Of a stretch of DNA of 64,000 nucleotides, positions 43,684 through 52,666 are shown piece after piece. The notes beneath the pieces were generated by a model. It had not been told where the DNA came from, searched no databases, and saw nothing but the letters and a program-made list of their open reading frames with translations. The stretch is taken from the NCBI RefSeq assembly GCF_000723205.1, contig NZ_HG315671.1, positions 1,647,351-1,711,350 of the forward strand. Direction: 5' to 3'. Both the position numbers and the translations under genes were made by a program. Source of the DNA: Formosa agariphila KMM 3901. Lineage in GTDB: Bacteria > Bacteroidota > Bacteroidia > Flavobacteriales > Flavobacteriaceae. Each line of letters begins with the position of its first letter. Position 1 is the first letter of the stretch.

Positions 43684-45409
43684 CTAGATCGAAAGCTTTT
43701 CTTAAAAGGTCTAAACTCGGGTTTTTCTCACACATTTTCTCAAATTTCTCGCGAGGCGTATAAGCATATTGCTTTTCTTTTTCTTCGTTAATTTCGATGT
43801 CTAAAGTCACATCAAAATTATTTAAACGTTTCCTAATAAAACTCATTAAATGAAATTGATTTCTCTCAACTTCAATTTTATTGGTTTGGTTAGGGTATAC
43901 AACTCGAATGGTTGTTTGGTCTTTTAATTTAGGTATATCTATAGATAAAATAGACGCCAAATTATGTTGTCCTTCTGTTTCAATTATGCTCACAAAATCC
44001 TTCCAAGCAGTTTGCATATCTTCTTCAATAAAATCGTCTGTAGGAAGATTTATTTCATCGTAAACAACTTCGTTTTGTTTAATTTCATGCTCTTTTTTAG
44101 CACGAATACTCTTTAAAGATAAGCCAGAAGTACGTTTGTTTTCTTTGTTTAAAACAATTTTTGGGACTTTAGGATCTGCAAACCTCGATGTTTCAGTTTT
44201 TTTAGCAGACGTTGCAGGTGTAGTTGATTCTGTTTTTACTTCCTCTTGACTAGTTTCAGAAACTACCGGTTTGTTTACCTTAATAGGAGTAATACCTTTA
44301 GCTCTGAAGTAAGAAGGAGGAATTATGAAACGTTTGCTATTTTTTTTTTCTCCATCGAAAGTGATAGAGGCAAGCTGCATGAGACAAAGTTCGACGAGGA
44401 GTCGCTGATTCTTACTGGATTTATACTTTAAATCGCAGTCATTTGCCAACTCTATTCCTTTAAGTAAAAAGTCTTGAGACGATTTATTTGCCTGTTCTAA
44501 ATATTTTTGCTTAGTTTCTTCTCCAACCTCTAATAACTCAATAGTTTGTGGAGTTCTACATACCAATAAATCTCTAAAGTGAGACGCTAGTCCAGCAATA
44601 TAGTGCTGACCATCGAACCCTTTTGATAAAGTGTTATTAAATTGTAATAATATTTGAGGAATATTGTTTTCTAATATAAAATTGGTGCTTGTAAAGAAGG
44701 TTTCGTAATCGAGAACGTTTAAATTTTCGGTAACAGCTTGTCTGGTTAAATTTTTACCAGAGAAACTAACTACACGATCAAAAATAGAAAGCGCATCTCG
44801 CATGGCGCCGTCTGCCTTTTGTGCAATAATATGCAAAGCATCGTCTTCGGCTGTTATACCTTGTTCTTCAGCAATATATTTTAAATAATTCTTGGCATCA
44901 TTAACCGTAATACGTTTAAAATCAAAAATCTGACATCTAGATAAGATGGTAGGAATAATTTTATGTTTTTCGGTAGTAGCTAAGATAAATATGCAATGTT
45001 TTGGCGGTTCTTCTAATGTCTTTAAAAACGCATTAAAAGCAGCTTGAGATAACATATGTACTTCATCAATAATATAGACTTTGTATTTACCAATTTGAGG
45101 TGGAATTCTAACTTGATCGGTTAAATTTCTGATATCATCTACAGAGTTGTTAGAAGCAGCATCAAGTTCGAATACATTAAAAGCAAAGTCTTCTTCTGTA
45201 TTATCGCCATCTTTACTGTTAATCATTTTGGCAAGAATACGTGCACAACTTGTTTTACCAACACCACGAGGGCCTGTAAACAATAGAGCTTGAGCCAAAT
45301 GATTGTTTTCTATAGCATTTACTAGAGTATTAGTAATAGCTTGTTGCCCAACAACATCTTTAAATGTTTGAGGTCTATATTTACGAGCCGATACAATAAA
45401 ATGTTCCAT
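43676..45409 (-). CDS. dnaX: DNA polymerase III gamma/tau subunit
   Basis: A 577-residue clamp-loader ATPase. Walker A GPRGVGKT at 46-53, Walker B IIDEVH at about 113-118, sensor ILATTE. The small zinc module with four cysteines normally found after Walker A is absent: the segment SKDGDNTEEDFAFNVFELDAAS (about 65-86) has no cysteine. Residues about 380-450 form a lysine/serine-rich linker; the rest is a tau-like domain. Starts 17 bases after a TAACTTTG box. Confidence 0.96.
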   Translation of the reverse strand: MEHFIVSARKYRPQTFKDVVGQQAITNTLVNAIENNHLAQALLFTGPRGVGKTSCARILAKMINSKDGDNTEEDFAFNVFELDAASNNSVDDIRNLTDQVRIPPQIGKYKVYIIDEVHMLSQAAFNAFLKTLEEPPKHCIFILATTEKHKIIPTILSRCQIFDFKRITVNDAKNYLKYIAEEQGITAEDDALHIIAQKADGAMRDALSIFDRVVSFSGKNLTRQAVTENLNVLDYETFFTSTNFILENNIPQILLQFNNTLSKGFDGQHYIAGLASHFRDLLVCRTPQTIELLEVGEETKQKYLEQANKSSQDFLLKGIELANDCDLKYKSSKNQRLLVELCLMQLASITFDGEKKNSKRFIIPPSYFRAKGITPIKVNKPVVSETSQEEVKTESTTPATSAKKTETSRFADPKVPKIVLNKENKRTSGLSLKSIRAKKEHEIKQNEVVYDEINLPTDDFIEEDMQTAWKDFVSIIETEGQHNLASILSIDIPKLKDQTTIRVVYPNQTNKIEVERNQFHLMSFIRKRLNNFDVTLDIEINEEKEKQYAYTPREKFEKMCEKNPSLDLLRKAFDLDV

Positions 45410-45426
45410 AGAAAATGTTAGAACAA

Positions 45427-45434
45427 CAAAGTTA
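45427..45434 (-). promoter_or_regulatory. Bacteroidota -7 box for dnaX
   Basis: TAACTTTG on the minus strand, 17 bases upstream of the dnaX ATG. Confidence 0.45.
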
Positions 45435-45542
45435 AAAATTCGGTGTATATATTAAGGTATTGGTGGATAAAATTACGGGGAGTTATTAACAACTTTTCAA
45501 ATTTAATAAAAGCAAGTTTTATAGTATTAGTTGGTATTTATT

Positions 45543-45550
45543 GTATTTTT
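45543..45550 (+). promoter_or_regulatory. Bacteroidota -7 box for rnpB
   Basis: TATTTTTG ending five bases before the first paired base of RNase P RNA at 45556, the right distance for a transcription start. Confidence 0.6.
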
Positions 45551-45555
45551 GCGCG

Positions 45556-45865
45556 CAAGTAAATCGCCTTATCGCTGTTCTATTTATAGAATGGAGGAAA
45601 GTCCGAACACCGTAGTGCAACATAGTGGTTAATGGCCACCAGCCGTGAGGTTAGGAAAAGTGCAACAGAAAGTATGTACAGGTAATGCTGTAGTGAAACC
45701 AGGTAAACTCTATGTGGTGCAATGCCATGTATACCAATGTTTGAGGGCGGCACGCTCGATGTTGGAGGGTGGGCAGCTAAAATGTGTTAGTAATAATACA
45801 TTCAGATAAATGATAAGGGCCTGTTCTTTTAGAAGAGGTACAGGATTCGGCTTATAGATTTACTT
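45556..45865 (+). ncRNA. rnpB: RNase P RNA, bacterial type A
   Basis: The catalytic RNA that cleaves tRNA 5' leaders. P1 pairs AAGTAAATC (45556-45564) with GATTTACTT (45857-45865). The universal P4/J regions are read as GAGGAAAGTCCGAACACC (45593-45610) and ACAGGATTCGGCTTATAGA near the 3' end. ACAGAAA and AAACCAGGTAAACTC occur in between. Length 310 bases is normal for the phylum. The ends are estimates from P1 pairing. Confidence 0.95.
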
Positions 45866-45873
45866 AAATAAAC

Positions 45874-45908
45874 AAGCCCTTTTTTATATTATAAAAAAGG
45901 GCTTTGCT
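45874..45908. terminator. Terminator after rnpB
   Basis: Arms AAGCCCTTTTTTATA and TATAAAAAAGGGCTT, followed by TGCTTTT. Confidence 0.8.
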
Positions 45909-45945
45909 TTTGGTTGGTAGGTTATAAATATTGGTTGGTTGTTGT

Positions 45946-46467
45946 TTATTGGTCTTCTTCTAATCTTTCTTCTAGAAGGTCTAATTTTTCTGTAGCAACT
46001 TCTTCAAAAGCATTATAGGTTTGTAAATTATCCCAATAGCTATATTCTTTTACAATTTTCCCGTCTTTAAATTGAAATCTAGAAATAATTGGAACTTTTA
46101 ATTCAGTAGTACTTCCTTTTACATTACCAGACCAAACAGCCCAACTGTTAACCCATTTTTCTCCTGCATCGTTAGTAATCATTTCACATTTAACTCCGTT
46201 TGGAAAATCGTAAGCCTCAATAAATTCACGACCTTCTTTTCCTTGTTTAATCATATCGTCAACAGAACTTGGTTCTAGAGAGTTTTCGTAAATCTGAGCA
46301 TCTTCTGCATAAAGTTCTTTAAGACCTTCATAATTACTATCTTTAAAATAGTCATGCAAAGTTTTAATTGTTTCTATCTCTGGAGAAGAGGTAGTGTATT
46401 GTTTAACGGGTTCTGTGCATGAAGTCATAACGACTAAAGAGAAAACGAACAAGATGATTTTTTTCAT
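45946..46467 (-). CDS. NTF2/SnoaL-like lipoprotein
   Basis: A 173-residue lipoprotein. Lipobox VVMTSC gives Cys17. The body is a cone-like alpha/beta fold of the NTF2-like type: ETIKTLHDYFKDSNYEGLKELYAEDAQI (about 33-60) and ISRFQFKDGKIVKEYSYWDN (about 128-147). Such proteins act in ligand binding or as small enzymes; this one's role is unknown. Transcribed alone, toward rnpB. Confidence 0.78.
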   Translation of the reverse strand: MKKIILFVFSLVVMTSCTEPVKQYTTSSPEIETIKTLHDYFKDSNYEGLKELYAEDAQIYENSLEPSSVDDMIKQGKEGREFIEAYDFPNGVKCEMITNDAGEKWVNSWAVWSGNVKGSTTELKVPIISRFQFKDGKIVKEYSYWDNLQTYNAFEEVATEKLDLLEERLEEDQ

Positions 46468-46618
46468 ATTAAGTATACTAAAATTGTTTTTATTTGGTGA
46501 CTTAAGTTTAATTATCGAAATCTAAATTACATATTTTATATTAACTTTAACAAAAAAGAAGAAATAATTTTTTAAATAAATATAAAAAATTTATGTAATA
46601 CAGAAATCGGTTTTCTAA

Positions 46619-46659
46619 AACGAGTAATCAATTTACTGATTGTTAGTAGTTTACTCGTT
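46619..46659 (-). terminator. Possible hairpin terminator downstream of rsmD
   Basis: Arms AACGAGTAA and TTACTCGTT separated by 23 bases. On the minus strand the second arm runs into TTTTAG, a short T-run, 27 bases past the rsmD stop. Weaker than the other terminators. The rest of 46468-46685 shows nothing I can name. Confidence 0.4.
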
Positions 46660-46685
46660 ATTAGGAATTGTGTTTAAAATTTTTA

Positions 46686-47237
46686 TTAATCCTCTGTTGT
46701 TGGATGACTAAAAAAGCTAAACATATTTCCGCCGTACGATTTAGAATAGTTGTAATTTTCTAAATGTGATATATCGGTATGCTTAGAGTGCTCAACAATT
46801 AAAACACCATCGTCTTCTAATAAATTATTTTCGAAAACCAATTCAGGAATTTTACTAAATTCTTCGATAGGGAAGGCGTAAGGAGGATCTGCAAAAATTA
46901 TAGTCGATTTTAAAGTAGCTTGTTCTAAAAATTTAAATACATCACTTTTTATGGCTTGTATTGGCATTTCAAAACTCTCGGCAGTTTCATTTATAAATTT
47001 AATACAACCTAATTCTTGATCTACAGCTGTTATTTGTGTAGTACCTCGAGATGCAAATTCGTAACTAATACTCCCTATTCCTGCAAATAAATCTAGAACC
47101 GAAATATCATCGAAATAATAAGTATTGTTTAAAATATTAAATAAGGCTTCTTTTGCCATATCTGTAGTTGGACGAGCGGGCAACTTTTTAGGTGCATTAA
47201 TTCGTCTTCCTTTATGTAATCCTGATATTATTCTCAT
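46686..47237 (-). CDS. rsmD: 16S rRNA (guanine966-N2)-methyltransferase
   Basis: A 183-residue SAM-dependent methyltransferase that modifies G966 of 16S rRNA. N-terminal MRIISGLHKGRRINAPK, SAM motif I VLDLFAGIGSISYE (47-60) and catalytic DPPY at 117-120. It shares one base with the end of the DUF3822 gene and is the last in a three-gene operon. Confidence 0.95.
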   Translation of the reverse strand: MRIISGLHKGRRINAPKKLPARPTTDMAKEALFNILNNTYYFDDISVLDLFAGIGSISYEFASRGTTQITAVDQELGCIKFINETAESFEMPIQAIKSDVFKFLEQATLKSTIIFADPPYAFPIEEFSKIPELVFENNLLEDDGVLIVEHSKHTDISHLENYNYSKSYGGNMFSFFSHPTTED

Positions 47238-48094
47238 TAAAAACTATTTAAAATGATAAACTCGGCATGTTGAGTTTGTGGTTGGTGATTAAAAGTGAAT
47301 TTATTTTTATGTAGCCCAAAGGAAATATGTCGAACATATTCATAGGCAATATTATATAATTCGCTGTTTTTTAATATATCGCCCACGAAAACCAGTTTAA
47401 TAGTTTCAGGGTTTAAGTGTAATTGTTCTATTGTAAAGAGTAAGTAATAAATAAAATCTTCTTTACTACTGTATTCAAAAGTATTATAAAATTGTAATGC
47501 ACCAGAATCTACACTTAAAATCTCGAAATGTCGCGAATTAATATGTATATATAATTTAGGTTCGTCGGTGTTTTTTTCAATTTGTAAGACACTTTCAATT
47601 AAAACTGTCGAAAAATGTTTATAGGTAAATTCACCAAACTGCTCGTATATATAATTATTAATATTTACATAAGGTACGTAAACATTAAGACTATCATTAA
47701 TGTCAATGGCATCAAAAGTTATAAAATCCGATTTTAAAATTTTGGAGTTAAACTTTAGATAATCGGCTAAATACTCTTCACTGAATAGAGGTCTAGGAAC
47801 AAGCGTAGATAATTCGTTTGTGTGAATAATTTGAATAGTATCGAACTCTTGATTGAGGCAGTCTTCGTTTGCAAACAAAGCTTGTACATGTTCTAATAAT
47901 TGATACGGGGTTTCGTATTTTTTAAAAGCTTGATGTTTTAAAACATCAACATGTTGTGTATTTAAATTTAAGATACAAAAAGAAAGTCCACTCAAACTAA
48001 TTTGAATGGACAATTCTTTATGTGTATTGGTATGTAAACTACTATTCGTCGTCGCCATATGTTTTTGGCCAGTTTCCATTTGTTTTAACTTCAT
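47237..48094 (-). CDS. DUF3822 family protein
   Basis: A 285-residue protein (273 if started at the second ATG at 48058, which I regard as equally likely). Members of DUF3822 typically sit upstream of rsmD in Bacteroidota, as here, and look like degenerate actin-like ATPase folds, similar to PilM; that likeness is inference. KELSIQISLSGLSFCILNL near the start (about 26-44) is characteristic. Both starts overlap the upstream membrane protein gene. Function unknown. Confidence 0.8.
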   Translation of the reverse strand: MKLKQMETGQKHMATTNSSLHTNTHKELSIQISLSGLSFCILNLNTQHVDVLKHQAFKKYETPYQLLEHVQALFANEDCLNQEFDTIQIIHTNELSTLVPRPLFSEEYLADYLKFNSKILKSDFITFDAIDINDSLNVYVPYVNINNYIYEQFGEFTYKHFSTVLIESVLQIEKNTDEPKLYIHINSRHFEILSVDSGALQFYNTFEYSSKEDFIYYLLFTIEQLHLNPETIKLVFVGDILKNSELYNIAYEYVRHISFGLHKNKFTFNHQPQTQHAEFIILNSF

Positions 48095-48788
48095 TCATAG
48101 ATCCAACCATAATAGCATCTCCGTTAACGTCATCTACTGCTATAATTTGATTTTCTTGAACGATTAAGTCTTTATCTTGGTCAAAAAGAATAACTTCTTT
48201 CTTAACAGAAGATTCGAATACAGGAATCTTTACATCGTTTTGGTCTAAAAAACCAGCTTCTAATTTAAATTTAGCGCCTTCTGGACCAATACCTTCAGGA
48301 AGGTCCATCATTGTTTTATAACGAGGTGAAGTCTTAAATAAAGAATCCTTAACAGAAACAAAACCTAAAGTATCTATAATGATAATATCCTTATAAGATT
48401 CTACACCACCGTATCTTTTTGTCATTTCTTCATCAATAATAGTTGAATCACGACGTTGTGTAATTGTATATTTTGCTGTATCAATAAACTTAATAAGATT
48501 GTTAAAGTCTCCTGCGAATTTTCCTGTAACTTGTCTGTGAGCTAATTGTGCATCTCTAATGTCAATTAGTTTTTCGATTACTTTAGCGTAACGTTTCTTT
48601 TTAACTTGATTAAATTGGATAGGCGTGTAAACAGACATGAATGTTTGGTAGCCTAAGAAAGCTATAAGTAACCAAAGTCCAATAATTATAAAAGGTTTTA
48701 ACCCTGATGGTAAGAATTTGTCAATTACCCAAACTAAACCAATAGTTAGCAGAATAGCAGCAACAGCAATAAGAATTATTGTAAGCAT
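48042..48788 (-). CDS. Conserved membrane protein of unknown function upstream of DUF3822/rsmD
   Basis: 248 residues with two N-terminal helices (about 1-24 and 31-52) and a large extracytoplasmic domain. KKKRYAKVIEKLIDIRDAQLAHRQVTGKFAGDFNNLIKFI (about 63-102) resembles the helical neck of pilin-like or secretion-related proteins, seen widely in Bacteroidota. It overlaps the DUF3822 gene. No function known. Confidence 0.65.
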   Translation of the reverse strand: MLTIILIAVAAILLTIGLVWVIDKFLPSGLKPFIIIGLWLLIAFLGYQTFMSVYTPIQFNQVKKKRYAKVIEKLIDIRDAQLAHRQVTGKFAGDFNNLIKFIDTAKYTITQRRDSTIIDEEMTKRYGGVESYKDIIIIDTLGFVSVKDSLFKTSPRYKTMMDLPEGIGPEGAKFKLEAGFLDQNDVKIPVFESSVKKEVILFDQDKDLIVQENQIIAVDDVNGDAIMVGSMNEVKTNGNWPKTYGDDE

Positions 48789-48916
48789 AGTGTTTTTTGT
48801 TAATTAAATTTTATTTAAGGTCTAACGCAAATCTACAATTTTTTTTTATTCGTTAAAACCAAAGAGAGTAAAAATCATTACTATATTTGAATAAAATTTT
48901 TTCTGAAGCCTCATAA

Positions 48917-50347
48917 ATGAACGCAGCACAATTTTATTCCCTTATAAAACAGCAGTTTCCGTTTAATCCTACTCCAAAACAAAATATTGTATTAATTCAA
49001 TTATCTGAATTTATTTTTAATACAGACCCAAAATCACTTTATTTACTAAAAGGATATGCTGGAACAGGTAAAACCACCATTGTCAGTACGATTGTAAGCA
49101 ATTTGTGGAAAATTAAAAAGAGCGCAGTACTTATGGCTCCAACAGGTCGTGCCGCTAAAGTAATCTCTAATTATTCCAAAAAAGAAGCCTTTACAATTCA
49201 TAAAAAAATCTATTTTCCTAAAAAAGATAAAGGTGGAGGCGTGAAATTTGTTTTACAGCCCAATAAACATAAAAACACAATTTTTATTGTAGATGAAGCT
49301 TCTATGATTCCAGATACCCCTGGAGATTCTAAGTTATTTGAGAACGGTTCGTTGTTAGACGATTTAATGCAGTATGTGTATGGCGGTCATAATTGTAAAT
49401 TATTACTAATAGGAGATACAGCACAATTACCACCCGTTAAGCTAGATGTAAGCCCTGCTTTAGATCAAAAAACACTTGTAATGAATTACGATAAGGAAGT
49501 AACGTGTATGGAGCTTGATGAAGTGGTTCGGCAAGAGCAAGATTCTGGAATATTATTTAATGCTACTATACTGCGGGAAACATTACAGGATGTTTTTCTA
49601 GATAATTTTAAGTTTGATGTTGGTCCGTATAAAGACATTGTTAGGCTTATAGATGGTCAAGAAATTATGGATGCTATTAACGATTGTTATAGTGATTTAG
49701 GTAATGAGGAGACTGCAATTATTGTTAGAAGTAACAAGCGTGCAAATCTTTATAATCAGCAAATTAGAAGCAGAATATTATTTAATGAAAATGAGTTGTC
49801 TTCTGGTGATTATTTAATGATTGTAAAAAATAATTACTTCTGGTTGAAGCCTACAAGTGAAGCTGGATTTATAGCTAACGGAGATATTGTTGAAGTTTTA
49901 GAAATCTTTTCAATTAAGGAATTATACGGATTCCGTTTTGCTGAAGTTAAAATGAGAATGGTCGATTATCCGCGTATGGCGCCTATTGAAACCGTGTTGC
50001 TTTTAGATACAATTTCGGCAGAATCTCCTTCATTAACGTATGAAGATTCAAACCGATTGTATCAAGAAGTGATGAAGGATTACGAAGAGGAGAGTAGTAA
50101 TTATAAGAAATTCACTAAAGTAAAGGCTAATAAATATTTTAACGCGCTACAGGTTAAGTTTTCTTATGCAATTACATGCCACAAATCACAAGGTGGACAA
50201 TGGAACACTGTTTTTGTTGAACAACCTTATTTGCCAAATGGTATCGATAAAGATTATTTAAGATGGCTTTATACCGCTGTAACTCGTGCTAAAGAAAAGT
50301 TGTACTTAATAGGATTTAAAGACGAATTTTTTGAAGAAGAGTTTTAA
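48917..50347 (+). CDS. RecD-like superfamily 1 helicase / ATPase
   Basis: A 476-residue UvrD-fold helicase. Walker A GYAGTGKTT at 46-54, Walker B VDEASM (125-130), GDTAQLPPV, a long insertion, and C-terminal motifs SYAITCHKSQGGQWNTVFVE and WLYTAVTRAKEKL of the UvrD_C_2 type. It is like RecD2/Dda but without the N-terminal domains of RecD2, so probably a small 5'-3' helicase. Its exact task is unknown. Convergent with serA. Confidence 0.8.
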   Translation: MNAAQFYSLIKQQFPFNPTPKQNIVLIQLSEFIFNTDPKSLYLLKGYAGTGKTTIVSTIVSNLWKIKKSAVLMAPTGRAAKVISNYSKKEAFTIHKKIYFPKKDKGGGVKFVLQPNKHKNTIFIVDEASMIPDTPGDSKLFENGSLLDDLMQYVYGGHNCKLLLIGDTAQLPPVKLDVSPALDQKTLVMNYDKEVTCMELDEVVRQEQDSGILFNATILRETLQDVFLDNFKFDVGPYKDIVRLIDGQEIMDAINDCYSDLGNEETAIIVRSNKRANLYNQQIRSRILFNENELSSGDYLMIVKNNYFWLKPTSEAGFIANGDIVEVLEIFSIKELYGFRFAEVKMRMVDYPRMAPIETVLLLDTISAESPSLTYEDSNRLYQEVMKDYEEESSNYKKFTKVKANKYFNALQVKFSYAITCHKSQGGQWNTVFVEQPYLPNGIDKDYLRWLYTAVTRAKEKLYLIGFKDEFFEEEF

Positions 50348-50462
50348 TGTGTTTCTTGAGAAGTTTAAATAAATCATTTTTAAATCAAGTATTTTAATTA
50401 AACTAAAACTTTAATCTGAATAGCTTAAAATTTTAAAAACAAGGTAATTAGTTAAATAATAA

Positions 50463-50496
50463 AAAAAAAGCCCTCTAATGATTTAGAAGGCTTTTT
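50463..50496. terminator. Bidirectional terminator between the helicase and serA
   Basis: AAAAAAGCCCTCTAA / TTTAGAAGGCTTTTT with one mismatch and T-runs on both sides. Confidence 0.75.
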
Positions 50497-50520
50497 AAAT
50501 TTATAATCTTTAGAAAAGAA

Positions 50521-51486
50521 TTATAGTAAGATACTAGCAATTTGTTGCGCTAATTCTGTTCCAATTCTATCTTGAGCTTCGTTTGTTGCAGCACCTGTAT
50601 GTGGTGTTAACGATAAAGAAGGATTCATCAATAATCCCATTTCTGGTTGTGGTTCTTTTTCAAAAACATCTAAAGCTGCTCTAGATATTTTACCGCTCTC
50701 TAATGCTTTAACAAGTGCTAATTCGTCTACAACACCTCCACGAGCTGCGTTTACTAAAATAGCGCCGTCTTTCATGCTGTTTAATTCTGCTTCACCAATT
50801 ACGTAACCATCTTGTGCTGGTACGTGTAGCGTTAAAAAGTCAGCTTGTTTTAAAACGTCTTCCTTAGAAATAGTTTCAATGTCAAAATTTACAGTTTGTC
50901 CGTCAAAAAATTCTAATTCTAAATTAGCTTTTTCTAAAAACGGATCAAAAGCCACAACTTTCATTCCTGCTCCTAATGCCACTTTAGCTGTAGCTTGACC
51001 AATACGTCCAAAACCTAAAACCCCTAAAGTTTTACCTTTTAATTCGGTTCCTTTTGCGTAAGCTTTCTTTAATCCTTTAAAGTTTTTATCTCCTTCTAAA
51101 GGCATTTCTCTGTTAGAGCTGTGTAAGAAACGTGATAAACCATATAAGTGACCAAAAACTAATTCTGCAACAGAGTGAGAAGATGCAGCAGGAGTATTAA
51201 TTACTTTTAATCCTTTTTCACGTGCATATTCAACATCAATATTATCCATTCCAACACCACCACGTCCAATAATTTTTAGACTAGGGCAGGCGTCGATTAA
51301 ATCTTTACGTACTGTTGTTGCACTTCTAACTAATAATACAACGATTTGATTTTCGTTAATGTAGTTAATTAACTGTTCTTGAGCTACCGTGGTTGTGATA
51401 ACTTCAAATCCGTCTTTTTCTAAGGCATCAATTCCGCTTTGAGAAATACCGTCGTTTGCTAATACTTTCATAAGATTTGTTGTCAT
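50521..51486 (-). CDS. serA: D-3-phosphoglycerate dehydrogenase (short form, no ACT domain)
   Basis: A 321-residue enzyme that oxidises 3-phosphoglycerate to phosphohydroxypyruvate. NAD motif [21 protein letters not shown] and PHTGAAT near the end. It has no C-terminal ACT domain, so direct serine inhibition is unlikely. A second Met at codon 6 (51471) is an equally likely start. It lies 37 bases after serC. Confidence 0.92.
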   Translation of the reverse strand: MTTNLMKVLANDGISQSGIDALEKDGFEVITTTVAQEQLINYINENQIVVLLVRSATTVRKDLIDACPSLKIIGRGGVGMDNIDVEYAREKGLKVINTPAASSHSVAELVFGHLYGLSRFLHSSNREMPLEGDKNFKGLKKAYAKGTELKGKTLGVLGFGRIGQATAKVALGAGMKVVAFDPFLEKANLELEFFDGQTVNFDIETISKEDVLKQADFLTLHVPAQDGYVIGEAELNSMKDGAILVNAARGGVVDELALVKALESGKISRAALDVFEKEPQPEMGLLMNPSLSLTPHTGAATNEAQDRIGTELAQQIASILL

Positions 51487-51523
51487 TTTTAAGATGACTA
51501 AATTTTATTATTAATTAATTTGT

Positions 51524-52588
51524 TTATGCTTTTCTTTCTAGTTCGCTCATCACTTCAACTAAAGCTGCAACACTAGTGTAAGGTAGTGCATTATACATAG
51601 AAGCTCTGTATCCACCAACACTACGGTGTCCGTTAATACCATTCATTCCAGCTTCTTTAGCCATAGTATCAAAAGTATCTTTTAATTTGTCGTCTACTAA
51701 GTTGAATGTTGCATTCATTGTAGAACGATCTTCTGTTGCAGCAAAACCTTTAAATAATGGGTTTAAATCTATTTCAGAATAAATTAATTTAGCTTTCTTT
51801 TCGTTTTCTTTCTCAATTGCAGCAATTCCACCTAAGTCTTTAAGCCACTGAAGTGTTAACATAGATGTGTATACAGCAAAAACAGGAGGTGTGTTAAACA
51901 TACTATCTTTTTCGATAAAGTTTTTGTAGTCTAACATTGAAGGGATTACTCTAGTTACTTTTCCTAAAAGGTCTTCTTTAATAACCACTAAAGTAGTTCC
52001 TGCAGGTCCCATGTTTTTTTGAGCTCCAGCATAAATAAGATCAAATTTAGAGAAATCTAACGTTCTAGAAAATATATCACTACTCATGTCGCATACCATA
52101 GGTACAGGGCTAGTAGGGAAGTCTTTTATTTGTGTTCCAAAAATGGTGTTGTTAGATGTGCAGTGGAAATAATCTAAGTCTGATGGTACGCTATATCCTT
52201 TTGGAATATAATTGTAGTTCGCATCTTTAGAAGAGGCAACTTCTACAACATCTCCGAAAAGTTTTGCTTCCTTTATAGATTTAGCAGCCCAAGTTCCTGT
52301 GTTTAAGTAACCAGCTTTAGTTTCTAATAAATTATATGCTGCCATTAAAAATTGCGTACTCGCTCCACCTTGTAAAAATAATGCTTTGTAGCCTTTTCCT
52401 TCTAAACCAAGTAGTTCTAAAGCTAAAGCAGTTGCAGTATCCATAACCTCGATAAAAGGTTTACTTCTGTGCGATATTTCAATTAGAGATAAACCGCTGT
52501 TGTTAAAATCGATTACGGCTTCAGAGGCTTTTAGTAAAACTTCTTGCGGAAGGATACATGGGCCAGCACTAAAATTGTGTTTTTTCAT
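51524..52588 (-). CDS. serC: Phosphoserine aminotransferase
   Basis: A 354-residue PLP enzyme, giving O-phosphoserine. Start KHNFSAGPCILP is typical, and the PLP lysine is in YAGAQKNMGPAG. It precedes serA and follows the acyl-CoA reductase gene by 78 bases, all on the minus strand, forming the first two steps of the serine pathway. Confidence 0.96.
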   Translation of the reverse strand: MKKHNFSAGPCILPQEVLLKASEAVIDFNNSGLSLIEISHRSKPFIEVMDTATALALELLGLEGKGYKALFLQGGASTQFLMAAYNLLETKAGYLNTGTWAAKSIKEAKLFGDVVEVASSKDANYNYIPKGYSVPSDLDYFHCTSNNTIFGTQIKDFPTSPVPMVCDMSSDIFSRTLDFSKFDLIYAGAQKNMGPAGTTLVVIKEDLLGKVTRVIPSMLDYKNFIEKDSMFNTPPVFAVYTSMLTLQWLKDLGGIAAIEKENEKKAKLIYSEIDLNPLFKGFAATEDRSTMNATFNLVDDKLKDTFDTMAKEAGMNGINGHRSVGGYRASMYNALPYTSVAALVEVMSELERKA

Positions 52589-52666
52589 TATTTCGATAAT
52601 TTTGTGATAAGCACAAAGGTGCTAAATTATTGATGAAATTATATAATAAAATTAATATTTTTTATG

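Noticed and set aside
45556-45865. tmRNA or 6S RNA
   Set aside because: The GAGGAAAGTCCGAACACC and ACAGGATTCGG motifs are diagnostic of RNase P RNA.
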